Origin: Halomonas sp. JB37
GTDB lineage: Bacteria > Pseudomonadota > Gammaproteobacteria > Pseudomonadales > Halomonadaceae
DNA: 64,000 bases
Direction: 5' to 3'
NCBI RefSeq assembly: GCF_002332255.1
Contig: NZ_NRGW01000001.1
Span: forward strand, 310,001 to 374,000
Under the pieces are notes generated by a model. It was not told the DNA's origin. It worked only from the letters and a program-made list of their open reading frames with translations, and made no database searches. The position numbers were made by a program, and so were the translations under genes. Positions 58,452 through 64,000 of this stretch are shown here, one piece after another (positions within the stretch are counted from its first letter, which is position 1; every line of letters starts with the position of its first letter).

Positions 58452-58804
58452 TCCGTCCGAGCACTCACCTGACCGTATACCTTTGTCGCGAATCGGTGGA
58501 CATGCGCAAACAGATCGACGGGCTGGCCTTGTTGGTTCAGGAGGCCATGGAGCTGAACCCGTTTGATAAGGCGTTGTTTGTCTTTGGCAATCGCCAGCGG
58601 GATAAAATCAAACTACTGTTCTGGGAGCGTAACGGCTTTGTCGTCTGGTATAAGCGCCTGGAGCGTGAGCGATTCAAGTGGCCAACGCACCTGGACGGTG
58701 ACGCCGTGACCTTAAGTGGCCAGGAACTGAACTGGCTGCTAGACGGCTATGACCTGAAGGCCATGCAGCCTCATAAAGCATTGAATTTTAAGTGTGTTGG
58801 CTGA
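58448..58804 (+). CDS. tnpB: IS66-family accessory protein TnpB
   Basis: 118 residues, typical for the family. IRPSTHLTVYLCRESVDMRK and GLALLVQEAMELNPFDKALFVFGNRQRDKIK (core FVFGNRQRDKIKLLFWERNG), FVVWYKRLERERFKWP and LDGYDLKAMQPHK are diagnostic of IS66 Orf2/TnpB. ATG 58448 overlaps the tnpA stop. It is needed for transposition of IS66 elements, mechanism unclear. Confidence 0.93.
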   Translation: MIRPSTHLTVYLCRESVDMRKQIDGLALLVQEAMELNPFDKALFVFGNRQRDKIKLLFWERNGFVVWYKRLERERFKWPTHLDGDAVTLSGQELNWLLDGYDLKAMQPHKALNFKCVG

Positions 58805-58849
58805 TTTTTTTGCTCCGCTTTTTAATGGTTTTTTGATACACTTCAAGGC

Positions 58850-60460
58850 ATGAAAAGCACCACGCCCCCCGCCCAGGACATCTCCCAACTGCAGCGCCAG
58901 GTCAAAGCGCAGCAGCAAGAGATTGCGCAACTTCATCGCCTGATGGAGAAAAAAGAGGCGCAGTGGGAAGCCACCAAACAGTCACTTTATGAGCAGTTCC
59001 GCCTGGCATTAGAACGCCAGTTTGGCCCTTCCACGGAAAAGTACGGCATCAAGCAGGGCGATCTGCTGATTAATGAGGCCGAACTCATCGTCGATGACGA
59101 CGAAGGTGCCGCAGATGAGGCGCCCGCTGACGTCGCCGATGGCGACGCTTCTGCAACGCCGCCTGATAATGTCGCACCTTCGGCCAACAAGCGTACCCGC
59201 GGCGGACGCGTCGCCTTGCCGCCTGAACTGCCTCGTGTCGAGGTGGTGCATACGCTGGACGCTACCGAGCGTTGTTGTGCCGAAGACGGCACCGAGCTTA
59301 AGGTCATCGGTGAAGAGGTCAGTGAAGAACTTCATGTTGTGCCCGCACGGGTAGAAGTGATCCGTCATGTGAGGCGTAAATACGCCTGCCCAATCTGCGA
59401 AGGAAACGTCAAGACCGCCCCGGCACCGGCCAAGCTGCTGCCCAAGAGCAATGCCAGTGCCACCTTACTGGCCTATGTCGCTACCGCGAAGTACCAGGAT
59501 GCCTTGCCGCTTTACCGGCAGAGCCAGATCTTTACCCGCCACGGTGCCCATCTGCCTCGAAATACACTGGCACGCTGGATGGTGCAGACCGGTGAGCGCC
59601 TCTTGCCGCTGATCGAGACGCTGCGTAAGCAACTGCTAAACGCCCCGCTGATCCACATGGATGAGACCACCCTGCAGGTTAATCAGGAAGAAGGCCGCAA
59701 GGCCAGCGCCACCTCGTACATGTGGGTGCAGCGCGGTGGTCCGCCGGGTCAACAGGTCGTGTTGTTCGACTATGACCCCAGTCGTGCCGGGCGTGTGCCC
59801 CTACGCTTGTTGGGCGATTACAGTGGCTGCCTGCTCACCGATGGTTATGAAGGCTATGCCGAGGTCGTGCGGCGTAATGACATCACCCATGCTGGATGTT
59901 GGGCGCATGCTCGCCGCAAGTTCATCGAGGCTCAGAAAGCGCAGCCGAAAAATAAAACCGGCAAGGCCGGATGGGCGCTGAACCAGATCAGCAAGCTCTA
60001 TGGCGTTGAAAAACAGGCCAGAGCGCTGGCACCTGCAGCACGCCAGGCGTTACGCGATCAAAAGAGCCGCCCACTGATCACTCAACTGCGCACCTGGCTC
60101 GACAAGTCCCAGGCGCAGGTGCTACCCAAAAGCACGCTAGGGAAAGCCCTGCACTATCTGGATGGCCAGTGGCCACGCCTGACCCGCTTCCTTGACGACG
60201 GGTGCATCCCGCTGGATAACAATCCGGCCGAAAACGCCATCCGTCCCTTCGTGGTTGGCCGTAAGAACTGGCTGTTCAGCCACACGCCAAGCGGAGCGCA
60301 AGCAAGCGCGGCAATCTACAGCCTGATCGAAACGGCCAAAGCCAACGGCCTGTCGCCTTACGGCTACCTGCAGCACGTCTTCGAAACGCTGCCGACGCTG
60401 AACGAAGACGATCTCAGTGCACTGTTGCCCTGGCACTGGAAAGAAACCTTACCTACCTGA
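58850..60460 (+). CDS. tnpC: IS66-family transposase TnpC
   Basis: 536 residues, complete. An N-terminal coiled coil (about 10-45, QLQRQVKAQQQEIAQLHRL), an acidic linker, the zinc-binding CPICEG in the middle, and a DDE transposase domain with LIHMDETTLQV (~residue 265), LLTDGYEGY, CWAHARRKF and DNNPAENAIRPFVVGRKNWLF core NPAENAIRPFVVGRKNW. The C-terminal IS66_C piece (LIETAKANGLSPYGYLQ) is present. It starts 45 bp after tnpB and ends 13 bp before the right inverted repeat. Confidence 0.96.
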   Translation: MKSTTPPAQDISQLQRQVKAQQQEIAQLHRLMEKKEAQWEATKQSLYEQFRLALERQFGPSTEKYGIKQGDLLINEAELIVDDDEGAADEAPADVADGDASATPPDNVAPSANKRTRGGRVALPPELPRVEVVHTLDATERCCAEDGTELKVIGEEVSEELHVVPARVEVIRHVRRKYACPICEGNVKTAPAPAKLLPKSNASATLLAYVATAKYQDALPLYRQSQIFTRHGAHLPRNTLARWMVQTGERLLPLIETLRKQLLNAPLIHMDETTLQVNQEEGRKASATSYMWVQRGGPPGQQVVLFDYDPSRAGRVPLRLLGDYSGCLLTDGYEGYAEVVRRNDITHAGCWAHARRKFIEAQKAQPKNKTGKAGWALNQISKLYGVEKQARALAPAARQALRDQKSRPLITQLRTWLDKSQAQVLPKSTLGKALHYLDGQWPRLTRFLDDGCIPLDNNPAENAIRPFVVGRKNWLFSHTPSGAQASAAIYSLIETAKANGLSPYGYLQHVFETLPTLNEDDLSALLPWHWKETLPT

Positions 60461-60497
60461 GAAATGCTTAGCTAGATGTGGTTAGTGGCGCGCTTAC

Positions 60498-60553
60498 CCA
60501 ATACAAGCGTGAATCTGGTATCGTTGGGCCTGGGTCAGTTGTCGGTATCCCAT
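60498..60553 (-). pseudogene. IS30 transposase, N-terminal fragment
   Basis: The minus-strand frame from ATG 60553 encodes MGYRQLTQAQRYQIHACI before the IS66 insertion point. This is the expected IS30 start (xYxQLTxxQRYxI). With 57216-58152 it forms one continuous 330-residue frame when the IS66 and one TSD copy are removed. It is cut off from the rest of the gene. Confidence 0.85.
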
Positions 60554-60658
60554 GCTCTGCTTCACTTTGGTCGGTAAAGCAGGGAGGGTACCGGCGCTGG
60601 CCCTCCTGCTTCTACCGGGTGGTCCAAAGTGCTGCAGTTATTCTATGAATCCAGGACA

Positions 60659-61558
60659 CTAAGCCTTTTGCTCTAACAGCTCTTTTGCTAACTGCATCAC
60701 GTCATCAACCGCAATAGCAGGCACGCCAATAGAGCAAGAAACAGAGCGGCTATTGTCTCTCGTCAAAAACCACTCGGGCAGAGATTCTTTAAATAGAACA
60801 ATTTGCCTGACACCTAAAATGTGGGCAATGTGAGAAGGCCCACAGTCATTGCTAACAAAAATCTTACATCCTTCTACCATGCTAAACAGAAGATCGACAC
60901 TCGGCTGATTAAAGACCGTATATCCTTTGCTTTTTAGTATGCTTGTTTCTTCAGTTTCTTGCGGGCCCGTAATGAAAAACACGTTTTTTTCACCGCTTTC
61001 GACAAACTGATCAGCCAACTGCATGTATTTTTCTATTGGCCACTTCTTTTCCTCTTTACCTGCCCCCGGAACGAGCAAAACACTGTCTAAAAAACGTTCA
61101 TCGTGGCTAATAAACCGTTGCAAATAAGGGACAGAAGATGCGCATTTTTCATTCATTAATTGTAAAAATAAATCTGCTCTATAGATAGATACATCTAACG
61201 GTAGCGTGTGCGTGTAAAAAGCCCCCGTTTTCTTAAATCCAATGCGATGAGGTATCTTCAACAACAGCATTTGTAGAGCAACACCAATACTCGAAGGCCT
61301 CAAATTGAATCCGATATCAAAATTATATTTTTTAAGTAAATAAAATTTATCTCTTTTCTCAACAACTTCTAAACCATCTAAAAATCCACTATCGACAAGA
61401 AAACTAGCACTATTGTTTTTTGTTACGCCAACCAATGTAGCCCCTGGGTACTTTTCCCTTAGCATCACTAAAAATGGCACGTGCACTAAATGGGCACCAA
61501 AAAAAGGCCTGTTATGTAAAAAAATCACAATATGGCGTTCATTTAATAGCATTGTCAT
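60659..61558 (-). CDS. Glycosyltransferase family 9 protein (LPS heptosyltransferase-like)
   Basis: 299 residues. The N-terminal HIVIFLHNRPFFGAHLVHVPFL and VGVTKNNSASF region and the C-terminal SNDCGPSHIAHILGVRQIVLF (core NDCGPSHIAHILGV) match the GT9 donor site. DSVLLVPGAGKEEKKWPIEKY is the typical inter-domain loop. It likely adds a heptose or hexose to the LPS core. The gene is much AT-richer than the hldE region, suggesting separate ancestry, as is common for outer-core genes. It starts in a 4-bp overlap with the next transferase gene, and its stop lies 1 bp after the ACA duplication of the IS30 element. Confidence 0.8.
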   Translation of the reverse strand: MTMLLNERHIVIFLHNRPFFGAHLVHVPFLVMLREKYPGATLVGVTKNNSASFLVDSGFLDGLEVVEKRDKFYLLKKYNFDIGFNLRPSSIGVALQMLLLKIPHRIGFKKTGAFYTHTLPLDVSIYRADLFLQLMNEKCASSVPYLQRFISHDERFLDSVLLVPGAGKEEKKWPIEKYMQLADQFVESGEKNVFFITGPQETEETSILKSKGYTVFNQPSVDLLFSMVEGCKIFVSNDCGPSHIAHILGVRQIVLFKESLPEWFLTRDNSRSVSCSIGVPAIAVDDVMQLAKELLEQKA

Positions 61559-62592
61559 TTTTGGGCTAGCTCTTTATATCGCTGACTATACTTCTCAGCC
61601 ATCGCATCACTACTGTAAAGATGCAGTGATGAAAATGCAGTATCTACAACATGATGCCTTAACATAGCGTTGTCTCTGAGCATCAAGAGCCGATCTTTTA
61701 TTTCACTAGCACTGCCAACAGAAACCAGAAAACCTGTTTCATTAGTTTTTATAAGATCAGGAATGCCGCCGACATTGCTCGCTATAATAGGAACCCGAGC
61801 GTTCATCACGTCCAAAAGCACCGATCCTAACCCTTCATTTCTTGAGGGGAATACAAACACATCAAATCCAGACAAATAATCATTAATATTATCTTTAAAT
61901 CCCGCCCAGACAATATTACTAATACCTTCGCTTTCTTTTTTTAGCGCTGCCTCGTCTTCGCCTTTACCGAAAAAAACAAAAACATACTCAGGGTAATCAT
62001 GCTCTAAACTTTTGGCTACTTCCATTAACACGCGTTGCCCTTTATGACGATCCACAAGCGCACCAGCATGCCCAATAATAATTTTGTTTGGATATTGCTG
62101 CCTAAACTCAACGGCTACTTTCGGGTCGTTTACAGCGCCAGAATGAGCACTTGGAATCGTGTATATAGAAGACGTGGTAAAACTTTTTAGCTGCTCGGCA
62201 ATAACGCTAGAAATTGCCACGCAGTAGCCTGCATTTCGATAAAAAACAGTATTGCTCCATTTACGCTTAATCGGCGTATCGACACGGCGAGTAATAATAT
62301 AAGGCGTTTGATAAAGCTTATTATGCAGCCAGGCCCAATGCACTGCTTTGGCTTCATGCGCATGGACAATATCAGCGCTGCCTGCTTGCCTATGGCCAGC
62401 CAATTGATGACCTGCATTAACAAAGACCACGCCCGGAGTATCGGCTAGTTCAGCGCGTAGCGGTGAGGACAATTGACACACGAGTGTTTGGCGCTTTATC
62501 TCACTTATCTTAGCGAGTGCTTGAATTAAAAGAACTGTTTGACGCTCTCCTCCACGAAAGCCTTTGGCTAGATTGACATGAATAATGTGCAA
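61555..62592 (-). CDS. Glycosyltransferase family 4 protein
   Basis: 345 residues from a TTG start. The N-terminus HIIHVNLAKGFRGGERQTVLLI and VHAHEAKAVHWAWLHN (acceptor domain), then IIIGHAGALVDRHKGQRVLMEVA, FGKGEDEAALK and FPSRNEGLGSVLLDVMNARVPIIASNVGGIPDLI core RNEGLGSVLLDVMNA with E-x7-E give GT4 fold. I chose TTG 62592 because a full AGGAGG lies 5 nt upstream and it begins exactly at the family's first strand; ATG choices at 62640, 62670 and 62706 add up to 38 residues of unlike sequence and overlap the divergent gene. AT-rich. It likely extends the LPS outer core. Confidence 0.8.
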   Translation of the reverse strand: MHIIHVNLAKGFRGGERQTVLLIQALAKISEIKRQTLVCQLSSPLRAELADTPGVVFVNAGHQLAGHRQAGSADIVHAHEAKAVHWAWLHNKLYQTPYIITRRVDTPIKRKWSNTVFYRNAGYCVAISSVIAEQLKSFTTSSIYTIPSAHSGAVNDPKVAVEFRQQYPNKIIIGHAGALVDRHKGQRVLMEVAKSLEHDYPEYVFVFFGKGEDEAALKKESEGISNIVWAGFKDNINDYLSGFDVFVFPSRNEGLGSVLLDVMNARVPIIASNVGGIPDLIKTNETGFLVSVGSASEIKDRLLMLRDNAMLRHHVVDTAFSSLHLYSSDAMAEKYSQRYKELAQK

Positions 62593-62674
62593 AAGCGCCT
62601 CCTGGGAGTCATTTGGCTTTAAAAGCCGATATAATAGCATTGCTTTCTCATTCTCTAACAGGACAGACATCCTC

Positions 62675-63427
62675 ATGCCCGCTGGCGTTAGCGTAGTTAT
62701 CATCACTCGAAATGCTGCCTCGACGCTGCAGCGTACTCTGGATGCCGTGCAATGTTTCGATGACGTTGTGGTTTATGACAACGGCTCAAGCGACGACACA
62801 ATGCATATTGCCTCTGGCTATTCGAACGTTTCACTGCATGAGGGTGACTTTCTTGGCTTTGGCCCGACAAAGCGTTTTGCGGTCTCTCTAGCAAAACATG
62901 ACTGGATCTTGTCGCTAGATGCCGATGAGGCTCCCTCTGAAGAGCTTATAGAGGCCATCGCTTCATGGTGCCCCAGCGCAGCCTCTAACGATCTTGGACA
63001 GATACGACGCGAGAATTGGATGATGGGCAGGCCTGTTCGCTATTCAGGGTGGGGGAAAGACTGGCTCGTGCGTCTATTCAACCGACGCTGCCATAATTTT
63101 AATGATGCGATGGTTCACGAATCTATTCTACTGAGCGAGACCAGCCGTCTTCAGCGCTTGTCAGGCATCATTGAACATACTGCGGTGACAGATTTGTCTC
63201 AGTTTCTTGAAAAAATAAACCGCTACTCGAGCCTTCGCGCCGAGTCAGGAAAGCTTAAACACTATCCTGCAGCCATCGTTTTTCTAAAAGCCATCTTTGC
63301 TTTTCTACGCACCTATGTACTACAGCACGGTTGGCTCGATGGCTGGAGAGGATTAGTCATTTCTGTTTCAAACGCCAACGGCGTATTTTGGAAGTATATG
63401 AAACAGTCGGTAAGAAACCACCCATGA
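62675..63427 (+). CDS. Glycosyltransferase family 2 protein (WaaE/KdtX-like)
   Basis: 250 residues. VSVVIITRNAASTLQRTLDAV at the N-terminus, VVYDNGSSDDTMHIA, and LSLDADEAPSEELI with the DxD metal site are GT2 motifs. The mid part (FNRRCHNFNDAMVHESI, LEKINRYSSLRAE) resembles the LPS core beta-1,4-glucosyltransferase WaaE/KdtX group. AGGA lies about 10 nt before ATG 62675. It diverges from the GT4 gene with 82 bp between starts. A short C-terminal hydrophobic section (AIVFLKAIFAFLRTYVLQHG) may associate with the membrane. Confidence 0.85.
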   Translation: MPAGVSVVIITRNAASTLQRTLDAVQCFDDVVVYDNGSSDDTMHIASGYSNVSLHEGDFLGFGPTKRFAVSLAKHDWILSLDADEAPSEELIEAIASWCPSAASNDLGQIRRENWMMGRPVRYSGWGKDWLVRLFNRRCHNFNDAMVHESILLSETSRLQRLSGIIEHTAVTDLSQFLEKINRYSSLRAESGKLKHYPAAIVFLKAIFAFLRTYVLQHGWLDGWRGLVISVSNANGVFWKYMKQSVRNHP

Positions 63428-63515
63428 CCTCAGAGCTGTCCCTGAGACTCACCCTTTTAAAAAACAGGCAACACTAGATTGTTTACGGAATTCGCCTGAC
63501 ACAATAGGTTATCTA

Positions 63516-64000
63516 TGCATTCTCGTGCTATTCAAAAAATAGCGTTAGTTATTATTGGTTTATGTCTTGGTTATGCGGTCACTGTACTGACACGCCTGCC
63601 GTGGTGGACACTGTTTATTGTCGCTGCCGTGTGGATTGGCCTGGGGCTCAAACTGCGCTGGGGCCAACCCGCTAATGCTCGCTATCGCAAAATCTGGCCG
63701 TGGTCACTGTTACCGCTAAGCCTTTGGGGTATCTACGTTTACTTGGCAGATAGTTTTGGCATTGTCGACTTAGGGGCGGTGTTTTTCCATCTCCAGGCTG
63801 GCATCGCCGAGCACGGTGGCGCGGGTAAAATGTTTACCGCTGTGCTTTATACGTTGGTCATGATCGGCGTGCTGGCAGCTGTCACTTGGCTATCGCGCCA
63901 CGACCAACGCTGGCGCTTAGCCGAGCGTTTTTTCGCTATTGTACTACTGGCTAGCAACCCGCTGCTGTTTGGCTTAGGCCAGCGCAGCGCATCAATTGTC
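63516..64000 (+). CDS. Polytopic membrane protein, start only (possible sulfatase-type lipid phosphoethanolamine/phosphoglycerol transferase)
   Basis: The frame is open from ATG 63516 (AGG 7 nt upstream) to the window edge, about 161 residues. It shows at least four hydrophobic helices: ALVIIGLCLGYAVTVL, WWTLFIVAAVWIGLGL, WSLLPLSLWGIYVYL and FTAVLYTLVMIGVLAAV. The loop FGIVDLGAVFFHLQAGIAEHGGA resembles the first periplasmic loop of LTA-synthase/OpgB/EptA-like sulfatase-fold transferases (from memory), and the place in an LPS cluster fits. The catalytic domain is outside the window, so this remains a guess. Confidence 0.5.

Larger units (their letters stand above)
58161..60497 (+). mobile_element. 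IS66-family insertion sequence (2337 bp)
   Basis: Terminal inverted repeats of 24 bp with one mismatch lie at 58161-58184 and 60474-60497, beginning GTAAACGCGCC and GTAAGCGCGCC. An 8-bp target duplication CCAATACA is exact at 58153-58160 and 60498-60505, as known for IS66. It encodes the three-gene set tnpA, tnpB and tnpC, all intact by eye. It is inserted in the 5' part of the IS30 transposase gene. Confidence 0.95.
57209..60655 (-). mobile_element. IS30-family insertion sequence, interrupted by an IS66-family element
   Basis: Terminal inverted repeats of about 26 bp are seen: CCTGAATTCA... (57209 on) and the reverse complement of ...TGAATCCAGG (ending 60655), with ATAA and TGCAGCAC also shared at the same positions. 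The direct repeat ACA flanks both ends (57206-57208 and 60656-60658), fitting the short duplications of the IS30 family. The element sits between kdkA and the next GT9 gene, and disrupts neither. Without the nested IS66 and one TSD copy it would be about 1.1 kb, normal for IS30. Confidence 0.85.

Overview
The window is a chromosomal segment from a gammaproteobacterium, most likely Halomonas or a close relative (Halomonadaceae). Support comes from the 16S rRNA sequence on the minus strand, the protein sequences, and gammaproteobacterial gene neighbourhoods (UPF0149-pepP-ubiH-ubiI, zapA-6S RNA-ygfA, secB-yibN/gpmI-envC-ctpA, ilvA/rpiA, ssb/uvrA). This assignment is from memory and inspection; no database search was run.

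Layout. 1-8959: a cut YdcF-family gene, a branched-chain amino-acid type binding protein, a ClsC-like cardiolipin synthase with a small membrane protein, an Lgt-like/TlpA-like fusion, rapA, and a YfcH-like epimerase. 8960-17218: a light/photo-oxidative stress type cluster. It holds a remnant of a renalase-like oxidoreductase, a MerR-type class II LitR-like regulator, photolyase phrB, then six tightly packed genes (NTF2-like, SDR, COG2907 flavoprotein, DUF1365, CFA-synthase-like methyltransferase, DUF2878) that probably modify membrane fatty acids. 17513-19265: fabA-fabB (unsaturated fatty acid synthesis). 19407-26255: plsC-like acyltransferase, a RmlD-like protein, ssb, yajR-like MFS, and divergent uvrA. 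26418-28161: a Crp/Fnr regulator overlapping an exported protein gene, then an SDR remnant.

28215-33169: a complete rRNA operon on the minus strand (16S-23S-5S) whose 16S-23S spacer carries no tRNA gene, with its leader, processing stems, boxA elements and two promoters. 33771-43878: pyrB, ruvX-algH, gshB, an S1-type RNA-binding protein, yibN-secB-rsmE, gpmI-envC and ctpA. 43875-49818: ubiI, ubiH, pepP, UPF0149, zapA, 6S RNA and ygfA. 49917-52603: a 32-codon membrane mini-ORF with its own terminator, ilvA and rpiA. 52679-64000: lipopolysaccharide core genes (waaA, hldE, two family 9 glycosyltransferases, kdkA, GT4, GT2) and the start of a polytopic membrane protein. The LPS cluster is interrupted by an IS30-family element that itself carries a 2337-bp IS66-family insertion with an 8-bp target duplication.

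The points most worth a second look are: the LitR-type operon with its TTGTAC motifs and internal terminator; short degenerate tandem repeats (13-15 nt units) that sit on or just after stop codons at four separate loci; the nested insertion sequences; the overlapping divergent start codons of two LPS genes; and the mini-ORF next to ilvA. No CRISPR array, phage or defence system was seen, and no tRNA gene was found.
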